64,000 nt of DNA from Puccinia triticina (Eukaryota > Basidiomycota > Pucciniomycetes > Pucciniales > Pucciniaceae): the NCBI RefSeq assembly GCF_026914185.1, contig NC_070558.1:3348001-3412000 (forward strand). The letters run 5' to 3'. Positions 1 through 10,780 of this stretch are shown here, in pieces (within the stretch, counting starts at the first letter, position 1; each line of letters opens with the position of its first letter). The notes below the pieces were generated by a model. The model made no database searches. It had not been told where the DNA came from and saw only the letters and a list, made by a program, of their open reading frames with translations. A program made the translations under genes and the position numbers.

Positions 1-647
1 ATAGGAGGATATGTACTTTGCCAATTGGGAAATACTGTGCTTGTATTTCTGTATTACACAAGATGATACTGTACTATTGCAAGCTCTGTAACCAAATATC
101 TGGCTGTATAATAGTAAAAATCAACATAGCCTCCCCCAATCCGGAAAATTGAGTGGTGCAGCGGCCTGCGCTGTAAAAATGGTGCTGTAAATGTATATTT
201 CACCGCTTGAGGGTGGCTTTATACACTGCACATTTTGCATGGCCTGTCTTTGCAAGGGGGGAAATCTGGTTGAAAATTTGTAAAATTACACATAACCCCC
301 CGTAAAATACATTTTTACGCAGCACTGCTTTTACAGGGCCTTGTACCCCGTAAAATGCACTTTGTAAAATTCACTTACCCCTTTCTTTAGAATCCTTACC
401 TTGTATTACCAACTTCAGTAACAGATGTTGATCAGTAACTCAATTTTTTTCAAACTTCAAGCTACTATTTTCAGCTGAGGACAAAAATGTAAGTCAGGTA
501 CTTTATGCTTTTTTTGAATACAATCTTTATAGTGCCTGTTTTATATTATTCCAGAGTGTGGCAAAAAACACAAGAAAAGGCCTACATGAATACTTATTCA
601 AATAATGTTGCCCCCTTGAATAAAGAATCTTAACACTCACATACTAT
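1..647. other. non-coding stretch, no gene seen
   Basis: AT-rich sequence with no open frame that looks coding on either strand. Short imperfect repeats of the type TGTAAAAT/TTTTACG occur at about 165-370. I see no domain, RNA gene or clear element end here. Confidence 0.5.
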
Positions 648-925
648 GAGCATCTCCAACGGTCCGGGGGTGGATTGGCTTGACTTGCAGCCTGTGAGTG
701 GATGTCTCAAGCCGTCACTAATGTCACACAGCAGTCCATATTACAGACTGTTGATTTGGGCGGGGGTGGATCCCACACTGCCAAAGAAAGCAGCCAACGG
801 CAGCTTTGATTGACAGCCGGTCATTTTGGCAGCTCTCTCAGCAGCTCTGCTGGAGGCCGTAAACAACCTCTGGCCCACAAAAGTTTGACTCAGGACGGGC
901 AACAGCGGCTCCTTTGGAGATGCTC
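648..925. mobile_element. MITE with GAGCATCTCCAA terminal inverted repeats
   Basis: GAGCATCTCCAA at 648-659 is matched by its exact reverse complement at 914-925. The 278-bp interior has no usable ORF. Flanks read TAT on the left and TAA on the right, so a short (2-3 bp) target-site duplication is possible but not proven. The interior (for example the GGGGGTGGATTGGCTTG stretch) is related to sequence at about 31120-31400. A similar left end (AAGAGCATCTCCAG) lies near 54912. Confidence 0.75.
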
Positions 926-940
926 TAAGAAGCACATTGA

Positions 941-2930
941 TTATGGATAATCCAATCTTGAAGGTGTAGATTTAGGGCAGATCTCCATGAAAAATGATTG
1001 ATAGCTCAAGGGTAAAAAGGGCTGGAAAATGTAAAGAAATAGATAGATGTGAATGTATGGGCATATATACCAATTCACAAGGTCAATTCCAGTTGGATTC
1101 TCAATTTCTGAAAAGGGCAGCGCCAGTAGGAACCAGAAGCCCTTTGAAGTTGACAGTGAGTACAAGGCGCTGTTAGCTAGTAAGAGAAGCGTTGGGAGGA
1201 GACAATGGCAGGGATGGGGGAAGTGGCAGAGGGTGAACGGGTGAGCAGCAAGGCGGCGGACTTGGAGGACGCGGAGATGACAAGCTTGTGAATGGTGCGC
1301 TTCACCCAGTGATTGCCACACTTGAACATCCAGTCTTTGGCCTGGAACACCATTGCTTCTTCCTCACGCGGAGCTCATTACGCCCGGGGGTTGTGTTTGA
1401 AGGAGATTCAAAGGCTGCAATGTGGCAGACTGACCACTTGGAAGGGCAGCCCTGGTTGGAATGATCAATCATCTCCTTGCGGCACTTCATTGCCCACGTA
1501 CTTGATCAGTATCACTTTGATTGCTGTTGTTTTTTTTGCCGCAGAGGTCATCAGAGAAAAATTTGGCTTCTACAGCCATGCCAACCTGTGAAGGATTCAA
1601 GGCCAATGGGATATTGCTCAGCATTGAAAGAAAAGCAGGATTCAATTGAGGAAGAGGATGATGAATATTTCTATCTCGCCTCTGACCAACTCACAGAGGA
1701 TCTGACTGTCCACAGCCTGCCCACCAAGCCAGCCTCCGCGCGCATGCAAATCACCAATTAAACTCCTGCTGCAGGTCAGGGCCCCACCCTTCTTCTTAGG
1801 AACCCCACCGTTTCTCCTCGACGAATCTCTGATCATCTAGAAAGATTGGGGTTGTTTTAGTTGAACACACCAGAAGAAGTGATACCAGTCAGCTACAGAT
1901 GATGAGGGAGAAGCAAAAGAATTAGCAGCAATACATCTGATGAATTGTTGTGATGATTGTTTGCAAGAAGGACAAATGGATGGAGAAGGATGATGCACCA
2001 TTAGGGACATTTTTCTGAAGATTTGAAGGTTGGACGGGCGGGTGGGAGATTGAGCCAAAGGCCGGCCGGGGTGAAGAGTTGACAGAGGCAGTTGAGCTAA
2101 GGGGGCCGTATGCTGCAAGGATGGATCAAGGACCAATGGTTAGTTGTTTCTGAAGAATAATTTCTGTAGATATTGAGAGATTAAGGGTGGTACTTACTGG
2201 ACAGCAGAAGATCTGGAACCCATTCCAGGATGGTGATGAGTTTGTGGAGGAGATCTGATCAGAGGATTTTTGAGTGAGATATGTAAGGTGTCAAAAGAAA
2301 AATAACGCAGGATGGGAGTGTAGACAAAGAGAAGGAGGAAGAAGGAAGGCACTGAAAAAGGAGGTAAGGCAAGCAGCAAAGGGAAAACCCAAAATCGGGG
2401 TCATTTGACTGGCCCGTACTTGATTTGTACGCCAAGGGCCTCCTTGGGAAGTTTGACAAACTCAACAAGGATGGTCTCATCAAAGGAGAGGTTGAATTTG
2501 CGTGTAGTCCTTGTGATCCTCCACAAGTCGGGTGACAAGGGATCCGCAGCCAAGCGCAAAGAATTTGGCGTTGAGTTTGTCCAAAAGCTTCCAGAGGTCC
2601 TGGGAGCCGTAGGCCCGTTGATGGTAGCCCGACGCACGCTTTGAGCTCTGGCTCATCCTTGAGGGATGGCTTGGCTGGGAGGTATGCAAGGACTGATGGT
2701 GGCTGTCCTGCTGAGGTGGGAATTGCACAGGCCATTTGAACCCATTGAGAGACGCAAGATTGACTTGAGGAAGTAATGGAGTCCACTACTCTGAGCACTC
2801 AGAAAGCTGCTGGAGCTGCCGCGTGGTCTGGCGGGGATGTGGTTGCTGTGGTTGGTTTTGACCTGCTGGAAACGGAGCTTGGTCTTTGCAGCTGGGAGTA
2901 AGAGATTGAGGGCAAGCAAGATATTCAATT
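941..2930 (-). other. possible degraded minus-strand coding sequence, unrecognised
   Basis: Several minus-strand segments look like exon remnants: about 1302-1490, a Ser/Pro-rich stretch at about 1940-2140, and 2401-2730. A plausible donor (CA|GTAAGT, minus strand near 2202) and acceptor (TTGCAG near 2112) separate two of them. No single splice model gives a long open frame and I recognise no domain. It may be an old pseudogene or chance ORFs in non-coding DNA. Confidence 0.25.
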
Positions 2931-3289
2931 GGAGGTGGGTGATGTGGAGAAAATGACTACTTAAAGGCTTCTAATAACAATCATCTGGAGTTAGCAATTG
3001 GTATGAACGTGGGACAGGGAGAGGTGAAGGATTTGAGCTTACAGACGCAAAAAATGGATCAATAACCAAGAACTGACACAAGGGTCTTGTTGACAACGCC
3101 TTGCCGGTCCAGGCACCGCCGCGGAGGTCAGAGTTACATGCAGGGGCGTGGTGGTGGTGGTGTGGTAGTCATGGCTTGATGAATGCAGCAGTCAATTTTG
3201 CTGAGGGAAATTCCTGATTGTCTATAAAAGAGGACTTTGGCTTGTGTGTTTGTGTCCCCCAGGGCATCCTCTGCTGCTGCAATTCCAGC

Positions 3290-3587
3290 ATGCAGTTTGC
3301 CCTCACCCCTCCGCTGTTGCACTTGCGCAGTTTGAGGGGCTAAACTTGTTGGCCCCCCTTTGCATAATACCTTCAATGCGGCGCACTGGGGGCCATCCAC
3401 CCACTATTTTAAACCCTGGGGATGGATAGTGGGTCTAGTTTGTGGTGTTTAGATTTTTTGCTAAGAACACTTTTTTTGTGATTTGTTTTTTCATAGAAGG
3501 GGGAACCCTTGCATTTTTTTTTTTGTAATTTTGTTAATTTGTAGGGGGAACCCTTGATCTTTCTTTCTGTGTTTCTCTGTCTTTAAT
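3290..3587. repeat. dispersed repeat, second copy at about 30040-30410
   Basis: Shared blocks in the same order with 30040-30410: a CCCCTCCGCTGTTGCACTTGCGCAG-like box, a GGCCCCCCTTTGC box, a GGATGxxxAGTGGG box, and two GGGGGAACCCTTG-type boxes separated by T-runs. The two copies have diverged. There is no coding potential. Confidence 0.65.
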
Positions 3588-3733
3588 GGAGGACTTCCCG
3601 CCAATCTGGAAGCCCAGATTTTCCCAGATTTCGCAGGGAAATCTAGGCAGATCTAGGATTTGGGAAGATTGAGCCCAGATTTCCCCGCAAAATCTGGAAA
3701 AATCTGGGTTCCCAGATTGACAGGAAGTCCTCC
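3588..3733. mobile_element. 146-bp MITE with long terminal inverted repeats
   Basis: GGAGGACTTCC at 3588-3598 is mirrored by GGAAGTCCTCC at 3723-3733. The inverted match continues inward for about 40 bp on each side through AATCTGG/CCAGATT blocks. The trinucleotide AAT flanks both ends (3585-3587 and 3734-3736), which reads as a 3-bp target-site duplication. It is non-coding. Confidence 0.8.
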
Positions 3734-3738
3734 AATAA

Positions 3739-3950
3739 GGGGTTTCAAAGTTGGCCAGATCCAACTTGCATGCACTTTTGCAAGTAAGTTCATTCTTGAA
3801 CACTGAGTTGCAAAAGTGCATGCAAGTCACATTGTACTACACCCCCCAAACCTGCTTGAAGGTTTTTTTGAATGTTGGTGCTGAGGAATATCCTTGAAAA
3901 CCAACTTGCAACAGTACATGCAAGTCATGCATGGCCAACTTTGAATCCCC
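3739..3950. mobile_element. fold-back MITE with internal perfect 20-bp hairpin
   Basis: The outer arms, about 18 bp, are GGGGTTTCAAAGTTGGCC (3739-3756) and GGCCAACTTTGAATCCCC (3933-3950). Inside the left part a perfect 20-bp inverted repeat (3764-3783 against 3808-3827) surrounds a 24-bp loop, so the element can form a hairpin within a hairpin. It abuts the MITE at 3588-3733. No ORF. Confidence 0.7.
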
Positions 3951-4249
3951 CTTAAAATTGGATGATTTTATGCAAGTCAACTTTGAACACCCTATGGTTT
4001 TATCAACTGCCGAAGAAAGTTTGCATCTTCACAGAAACCAACTTCCAAGAAAACCAAATTATCGATACATACTCTAATCCGAACCACACAAAAAGCTGTT
4101 TCCATGAGGTTTCAACGCTCCCATAAACCTCAACCCGACCTCCCTGGAACCATCCGATCCTGAGACGGAATACGACTTTTTCATCACGCTGGTTCACCCA
4201 AGGGCCGACACCTTCCTCAACTGAAGAAAGAAGACACTCGGTTCATACG

Positions 4250-6410
4250 ATGAGTTTCGAATTCAAGTGGCCCAAGTTCTCGCCTTCGTTCTATGACCAT
4301 GCAAAGAACCTACTGTCCACCGTCAGTTCATAATAGTCTCCCGGACGAAGAAAAAATAAACTTATCACATCGCCATCGATTCGGTTTGGGTGCTGATTCC
4401 TACCTTCCTTTGATTGTATGTCTAGGCTCTGAACAAGGGTGACAAGCCCGCCATCATTGCTGATCGAATTGAAGTCAATCAACTTGATATGGGAACAATT
4501 GTTGAGTTTCACTGTCACTTTTTTCCTTTTCTTGCATCTATTTGAATTATCCCCAGCAGGCTGATACTGATACTTGATTTTTAATTTTCCTCCACAGCCA
4601 CCCGACCTCGAAATCCTGGAAATCGGAGACCTTGGCCGTGATAGGTTTAGAGGCATCTTCAGAATGACGTATGCCGGTGATGCGTCTATTCGCCTGCAAA
4701 CTAAAGTCCAAGTCCGCATGCCTTACCTCGAATCAATCCGGATGCAGCTCTCTTGGGATTTTCTTAAATTTAAAGTACATTCTCTAACTCTTGTCTTTGT
4801 CATCTTCTTTATCTCTGAAACAGGTGAACCCATTGCGTCAAAGGACACCCACTGCTACCTCAGATATCCTGACCACACCTCCAATCTTGTTCGCGTCGAC
4901 ACCCCTAATAGTCCCGATGTCATTAAGTTTATCAAGTCTGAAACTCAGGGCAATCGTAGTACTCGTCATCTCTCGCTTAGAAGGCGTCACATTGGTCTTC
5001 AAGAACGATCCTCTCGAAAGTGTTCAAGTCTCATCATCATTCGATTCTCTGGCGGCAATCCAGACGTTTTTACAGTCTGAGATTGAGCGACAATTGAGGG
5101 ACCTCTTCAGGACTGAACTACCTAGCATCATTCATCAACTCAGTCGAAGATGGCTGGGACGGGACAATCCGGATGGACGATTCCAAAACCGGATCGAACT
5201 ACCTTCACCGTCGGCCCCTGCAACACCTACTCCCGCTCTACCGACGACTCAATCGACTGGCGATTCTAATGGAATCTTATCTGTGCCGGACGAAATCGAA
5301 TGTTACGATCCCACGTATGGGCTGCGGCCTTCTCATCCACCATTGGTCGGCTACTTTACCAATTACCGCTCGCTCATCAAACAGAAAAACCGGAAGCTAG
5401 GGCTAGGGGCTGTTCTAAGCCATACCGATGACGAAGAAGATCAAAACAAGGAGGATGCAACCCCATCCGATGTCTCGTCATCAACCCTTTTTTCGCCCCA
5501 TAGTCCCACACCATCTCCTCAGCAGAAGCAAAGGAAGCCAACCGAGAATCGGACCAAAAAGCCGATGATTAAACCCAAGATCTTCCATTCCCATTCTGCT
5601 GGCATTGTGAATTCGGCGCTCTCATCCTCTGGACTATCGTCGCGTAATGGACAAGAAGGAACCCGTAGCTCATTCAAAGTCTTGGATTCCAGACCAAGGA
5701 TGAAGTTGGATGATCTTGAAGAGGCCCGAGCTGAAGAGGAACAGCTCGAAGAAGGAGAAGTCTTGCGAAGCCGGCGCTTAGAGCGGTTATCCATGCAGAG
5801 CCATGCCGCCAGCTCAAGTGGACTAGCTGCCAGGATGATGTCAATCAGAGAGACAGTTCAGACGAAGCGACCCGAACAGATCAGAACGACCACCAGTCCT
5901 ATCAGTGCTTTTCGCACCCAGCCCCTCCCTCGACCTACCTCTTCAGTTTTTCCATCCACTCAACGCTCCAGTACGACTTGCTTGCCCGCCTATGCATCCA
6001 ACTGTGGTACGCCGGTGCGCTCCCATGCCCATCCGTCTATCTTCCTTGGCTCTCGCTCAACCAGTCCGACGGCCGGGGAAGAAGACAAGTTTGATAAAGA
6101 GGACGAAGAAAGCGAAGCAGAAGGATCACAATGTGCATTACTGGCCAGTCTTGTCCGAGGTAATTGGACTCTCAGTCCCTTTTCACGCTCGATCTCCCAC
6201 TTCGCTGCCCGGAGTACACCTCTTCGGCGTTCATCCCCCTCTTCCGCTATTTCTTCTCCCACTCGCGTGGGTCATCAAAACGGCATACATTCCTTTTATT
6301 CAAGAGATCCCGTCGATCTAGACCAGCTTCATCTTCGTACTTCATGGAACGATATACATACTGATGGCTTCAAGCAAAAACGAGTGACTAAAATCAATAA
6401 AAAAAATTAA
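4250..6410 (+). CDS. MDM34: Mdm34, ERMES complex subunit (SMP domain)
   Basis: Mdm34 is a mitochondrial outer-membrane subunit of the ERMES tether, which links ER and mitochondria and moves phospholipids between them. Proposed exons are 4250-4321, 4426-4500, 4598-4711 and 4824-6410, giving 615 aa. The first ~220 residues match the family throughout: [15 protein letters not shown] at the start, then [37 protein letters not shown], and a final [10 protein letters not shown]. This is the SMP lipid-transfer domain. The remaining ~390 residues are Ser/Pro-rich and probably disordered, as in other fungal Mdm34 proteins. All three introns are phase 0, and their donors are GTCAGT, GTTGAG and GTCCGC; the last is weak, but reading through shifts frame and breaks the KVQ-NPL family motif. 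The ATG matches the family N-terminus. It is the only clear host gene in the first 30 kb. Confidence 0.95.
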
Positions 6411-7190
6411 GGTGTATCTCCAAAAGTTTTGTTTTAATTCATTGTATCATGCCCGCCTGCTCACCCATTATGGCCTGTTGTTGTCAATCAATCATTTTTC
6501 CTTATTTATTTCGCTCTTTCCTTCACAATGATATCAAGACTCGTTATTCGACCGATTCCCCTCTTTAATCACACATCTACAGAGGATTTGTTCACGCTAC
6601 ACAAACAGATTTTTTCCGTTTACCTAGTTCATATCAACACTCATAGACTAACATATTATGGTTCTTTTTTTTGGGTGCAGTTCATTTCATTTCATTTTGT
6701 TTCATATTTAAATACATGGTTTATTAATCCTGGAATCAATTACAATCTTATCAGGACCCTGGAAACCCCCTAAGGTGGGTAACCAAAATGCACAGTTTTT
6801 TTGGCTAAAACCAAAAAGGGTACTCACCAAATGGTCTTTTTCTGCCTAAGGATACTCACCAAATGACCTTTTTTTGCCTAAGGGTTATGTCCTTTGTTTT
6901 TCTTATGAGGAAGGGGGATTAAAATTGTAACCATCCATTTCACCTAGGCACTTCTTGTGGGATTTGTGTAAGGAGTGCGCCGCAGCACCCTCCCTAGGTG
7001 AGTGTGAAGTGTGAGCTTCTCCAATCACCTAAGTATGGGTGGAAAAGGCAAAGTGAAGCCTTTGCCATAGGAAGAAGAAAAAGCTGTGAAAATGTGATTT
7101 TTGATATGGTTTGGAAAGAAAACACCCATAACCAAAATGACCAGTTCCTAGGTTTTCAGATTTGTACATTTGGAATATCCAACTTAACTG
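6411..7190. other. 3' flank of MDM34, no gene seen
   Basis: AT-rich sequence. A short near-duplicated phrase, TACTCACCAAATG(A/G)(C/T)CTTTTT, occurs at about 6820 and 6848. The small ORFs here have no recognisable features. The MDM34 polyadenylation region should lie just after 6410. Confidence 0.4.
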
Positions 7191-7192
7191 TC

Positions 7193-7560
7193 AATAGACT
7201 ACAGGTGACATCAGCCCAAGTCCAATGATCTACCCACCAGTTGCACAGTTGGCCACGTGGACAGCCCCCTGTAGGAAACAAAAGGACCATTCACTGCAAA
7301 AATAACTTGGTCAACTGCTTGCAGTTGACATGCAGGATACTCAAGCCAAGCTGCCATTGTAACTCCACATGAATGCAGAAGTGCCTTTGTTGGCACAGTC
7401 ACTGTGCAAGGTGCACAGTGACTGTGCATTGAAGCTTGGGTTAAGTCAAACCTTGAGTAAGGCTGGTGTAACACCACAAGCTTCCTCAGAGTTTCCGCAT
7501 GTCAACTGCTCACAGTTGACACATTTTTTTTTTGCAGTGATTGTAGCCTAGTGGTGGTAG
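7193..7560. repeat. truncated copy of the CACCAGGAAAAA-ended MITE, split by another MITE
   Basis: 7193-7291 and 7540-7560 align with 53228-53345 (shared: GACTACAGGTGACATCAGCC, GGACAGCxCxCTGTAGGAAACA, GTxGCCTAGT). Both terminal repeats of the family, seen intact at 53206-53421, are missing here. The 248-bp element at 7292-7539 interrupts the match. Confidence 0.75.
7292..7539. mobile_element. 248-bp MITE, CACTGCAAAAA ends, CACTA-like
   Basis: CACTGCAAAAA at 7292 is mirrored by TTTTTTTGCAGTG ending at 7539. The inverted match extends about 45 bp and includes GTCAACTGC/GCAGTTGAC blocks. ATT flanks both sides (7289-7291, 7540-7542). The related copy at 53320-53330 shows the uninterrupted target CCATTGTGGCCTAG, so the insertion boundaries are directly visible. 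CACTG ends with a 3-bp duplication suggest the CACTA (CMC) superfamily. Confidence 0.8.
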
Positions 7561-8047
7561 CAATGGTGAAACTGATACTTTACAAGTATCAGTATTAGGG
7601 GGTATCAAATATAACCAAATCCACCATTACCTAATTGACGGGTCTCACCAAATCCTTAATTGCAAAATCCTCAATTGCAAATGCCAAAAAACCTTATTTT
7701 TTGCCCAGGGTGTGTCAAATATAAGAAAAAAAATACCTGTTCCAAAAAGCGTACATCCCCCTATTTGATTTTTGAAGTTTGTGCACCCAAATTTTCCCCG
7801 GCCAAAATCATCCACACACCAACCTCAACACACAACAACCTCAACCACCCCTACACAAATTTCTTCTGTTCAAGGTATGTTTCACCTCCACTTCCATCAA
7901 ATTATACTTATAGTTCAATCTCAAAGAAAAAACAAGAACTGGCCATACAACAGAGTTGGTTACTTGCAGCTCAATCTCATTTGCAATATTGATTATCCGC
8001 ACTTCATCAACCTGCTTCAGAATATGGGGGTTGGGCTTTCTGTGGAC

Positions 8048-8999
8048 TAGAGATGGCTCCGTCACACCCGGGTACCCGCGCGGGTGCGACATCCGTACCC
8101 GCATCCGCACTTGTTGGCGGGTACCCGCCGGCCTGGGCGGGTACCCGCGCGGATACCCGCTCCTTGAAACTCATCTCGGCGACCGGAAGGGGCCCCTTTC
8201 GGTCGAAGAGGGATGACCTCGGCGACCAGAAGGAAGCCGTTCTGGTTGCAATCAGACCTCTGCGACCAGGAGGTTTCCTTCTGGTCGCCGAGGTAACTTT
8301 GACGACCAGGAGGTTTCCTTCTGGTCGCCGAGGTAACTTTGACGACCAGGAGGTTTCCTTCTGGTCGCCGAGGTAGCTTCAGCGACCAGGAGGTTAGCTT
8401 CTGGTCGCCGAGGTAACCTCGGCGACCAAGAGGTTGCCTTCTGGTTGGCGAGGTAACCTCGGCAACCAAGAGGTTGCCTTCTGGTCGGCGAGCTCTGCGA
8501 CCAGGAGGTTACCTGCTGGTCGCGCGCTGAGGTTATTTGACCTCTGCGACCAGGACCATTTCCTCTCGGTCGCCGAGGTTTTACAAACTTCGTGACCAAA
8601 ATAGTATCCTCCTGATCGCCGAGGTTTTGTAACCTCTGCGACCGGGATGATTTTTTCCTTCTGGTCGCCGAGATACAGCCCCGGTGACCGGAAGGAATCC
8701 CTCCTGGTTGATGAGGTTGTGTGTCCTCGGCGACCAGGTGGGTTTTTCTGGCTGCCAAGGCTGTAAAACCTTGGCAACCGGAAGGGATCAGGCCTTCCGG
8801 TTGAAGCGGTGGGCGGGTGCGGGCGGGTGTGGGTTGAATTATCCGGGTACCCGCCCACTTTTTCCCGGAATCTCAGACATCCGCACCCGCACCCGCACCC
8901 GCACCCGCACCCGCTGGCGGGTACCCGCCGGCCGTGGCGCGTACCCGCCAGCATCCGGGATAGCAGGTACCCACAACGGGTTCGCTGGGGCCATCCAAA
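8048..8999. mobile_element. hAT-type non-autonomous element with hairpin-array core (copy 1)
   Basis: It begins TAGAGATGGC at 8048, like the elements at 11220 and 27770. The right end (8991-8999) is a diverged CCATCCAAA. Flanking 8-mers CTGTGGAC (8040-8047) and CAATGGAC (9000-9007) agree at 6 of 8 positions, fitting an old 8-bp hAT duplication. Subterminal GGGTACCCGC palindromes and CCGCACCCGCACCC runs lie at both sides. The middle is an array of palindromic units. ORFs inside are by-products of the repeats. Confidence 0.7.
8200..8800. repeat. array of GGCGACCAGxAGG...CCTxCTGGTCGCC hairpin units
   Basis: About a dozen units of roughly 40-60 bp follow one another. Each holds GACCAGGAGG followed within about 10 bp by its near reverse complement CCTTCTGGTC, so each can fold into a hairpin. 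Units between 8265 and 8400 are almost identical tandem copies. Later units drift in sequence while keeping the pairing. Confidence 0.8.
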
Positions 9000-9174
9000 C
9001 AATGGACTCCTTACCTCAACAAATTGCCTTGGTCCACCAAGACTGGGATGAGGTTATGCAAGAACTGTCACATCTCAGAGAAAAATTGATCACTCAACTC
9101 TGCAGCATTCACACTATCACCTTCAATCACCCAGCACAGTCTATGAACAGTCTGTGGAGTCAGAAGTTGAGTTG

Positions 9175-10200
9175 ATTCCATCTTTTTTTCACCAATTCTT
9201 GCCTCCAGTGAAATCTGAAGGTCACCAACAACTGACCACATATCTTCTTGCAGGCATCCCTCACCTTACCCATTGCACATCCCCAGTTCAATTACTTCAA
9301 TGGTAAAATCATCTGGATCTCAAGTTTTGCATATCGCTTTTCTCAGTTGCTTGTGCATGTTGGCAGTCAATGCGCATTGTCTACTATTGACTCAATAACC
9401 TCAACTTATTCTTCAATCACTCAATCCAAAAGACCGCAACTTCCCCCCACCCTCCCAGTCTCAAAGCCCCTTGCCAAGGCCTCAGCCTCTTCCATTGGGT
9501 GGCAAGCCTACTGACTTGCTCCGAAATCTCCATTTGCTTTGCCTCACTTGTCCAATCAGTCAACTCAGCCACCTCACCGGTTGAATTTTCCTGATGCAAC
9601 CCAATGATCATTCCAATCCTGCATGTATAGAGTTGCAGGAAGTCATCAAAGAAGTATTGCAATCCAAGCCTGAAGATTCAGTTGATGAAGGCTGGAGCAT
9701 CCTTTGATGAGCAAAATTTATAAGTTTATTTGACTACGGCAAATATGTGTTTGTGTCTGTTGTTGGCATAGGCAATGAAGCTCTCCCAGAACATATATAT
9801 GTCAGCATTGTGGTCCTTCCTGCAAACATGAGCACACCAGAGGAGGCCACCTGAGGATGTGCTTTGCAAATGAGCAATCCACCATCCCATGTCCCATCCA
9901 CAATAACAATCCACAAAGGAGGCCCTGACTCTGGCAGTGACATAGGGCATCTCAAACGGATGTTTCTGACGCACACCAGAGGAGGCCTCCTGAGGATGTT
10001 CCTGGCAATGGGTATTGGGGTTGGAGGGGGGGGGGGGGGGAACATCTGGAGGCTTCAGTTTGTTTGCTTTGTTGGAAGAAGAAACAACTTGCCTGCAAGC
10101 TCATGATGTATTTTCACGTTAATTGTCCTTTGAGCGTTGTTGAGATAACCTAGAAGTGTAAATTGCAGCGTGGAAAGTCAGCAAGGCCTTGCTGAAGCAT
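9175..10200. other. remnant sequence inside the 3.5-kb segment
   Basis: Plus-strand reading fragments (9248-9514) and a minus-strand ORF (9726-9974) are present, none recognisable. A phrase CACACCAGAGGAGGCC(A/T)CCTGAGGATGT occurs twice, near 9833 and 9971. A run of 12 G lies at about 10026-10037. Confidence 0.35.
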
Positions 10201-10780
10201 AAGAAAAATGAAAAGACTCACTTGAGGAGTTGAAGGGGTTTCCAGAGGCAAGGGAGGTGTCCGAGGCGAAGTAGCAGTCTTTGAAGGTCAATGGAGGCCT
10301 GTATGGTCATCCAGGCCACTCAGGTGCATTAAAAAGCAAAAAAAGATCAAAAAACGCTCACCTCAGGCCTTGGTGGGGATTCCAGTGGCGAGGGGGGTGT
10401 CCGAGGCGATTTTGAAGGCTGTAAAGGTTAAGAGAGGCCTGGATGGTCAGCCAGGCCTCTCAAATGCATTAAAAACTGGTCTCAACTGATCAATTGAGAC
10501 CCAGACAAAAAAAAGATCAAAAAACACTCACCTCAGGCCTTGTTGGGGGTTCCAGTGGTGAGGGGGGTGTCCGAGGCAAGTTTGAAGGCTTTAAAGGTAA
10601 AGAGAGGCCTGGATGGTCAGTCAGGCCTCTCAAATGCATTAGAAACTGGTCTCAATCAATTGATCAAGACCCAGACAAAAAAATATGAAAAAACACTCAC
10701 CTGAGGCCTTGGTGGGGGTTCCAGTGGCGAGGGGGGTGTCCAAGGCTGTAAAGGTTAAGAGAGGCCTGGATGGTCAGCCA
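10200..10780. repeat. ~170-bp tandem repeat, about 3.5 copies
   Basis: The box CTCACCT(C/G)AGGCC recurs at 10357, 10527 and 10696, spacing 170 and 169 bp, with a more diverged unit starting near 10215. Each unit also has a GGGGGGTGTCC box and a GGCCTGGATGGTCAG box. It coincides with the exon-intron units of the minus-strand gene. Confidence 0.85.
10222..10745 (-). CDS. proline-rich protein exons from tandem exon-intron duplication
   Basis: On the minus strand four successive exons (10745-10701, 10588-10532, 10418-10362, 10278-10222) are 45, 57, 57 and 57 nt, all phase 0. Each is followed by a GTGAG donor, and each of the last three is preceded by a TTTACAG, TTTAAAG or TTCAAAG acceptor. They encode variants of SPRTPPSPLEPPxRP. 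The unit (exon plus ~113-bp intron) is about 170 bp. Upstream, minus-strand sequence at 10961-10790 may be a 5' exon with a doubled 39-nt segment (ISTALHPSLLAH). Ends of the gene are not determined and the function is unknown. The regular exon lengths and splice sites argue for selection on a spliced product at some time. Confidence 0.55.

Larger units (their letters stand above)
7772..9174 (+). pseudogene. unrecognised ORF interrupted by the 8048-8999 element
   Basis: An open frame runs from about 7772 to the insertion point at 8047. If the element and one copy of its imperfect 8-bp duplication are removed, the frame continues without a shift from 9008 to about 9174 (residues SLPQQIALVHQDWDEVMQEL), then meets a stop. 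The joined product has no domain I recognise. It is probably a fragment of a TE-encoded or repeat-family protein. Confidence 0.45.

Noticed and set aside
4291..4719. 142-codon minus-strand ORF
   Set aside because: Antisense to MDM34 exons 1-3 and introns; the plus strand has clear family motifs.
6528..6773. 81-codon ORF downstream of MDM34
   Set aside because: AT-rich UTR-like sequence without features; likely chance.
8053..9002. ORFs of 100-200 codons on both strands
   Set aside because: They lie wholly in the hairpin array and translate as repeats such as RRPEGNLLV; no start context, splice sites or domain.
10026..10037. Poly-G run, and C/G runs at 16715, 22607 and 62582
   Set aside because: Simple homopolymers; the lengths may not even be exact in the assembly.
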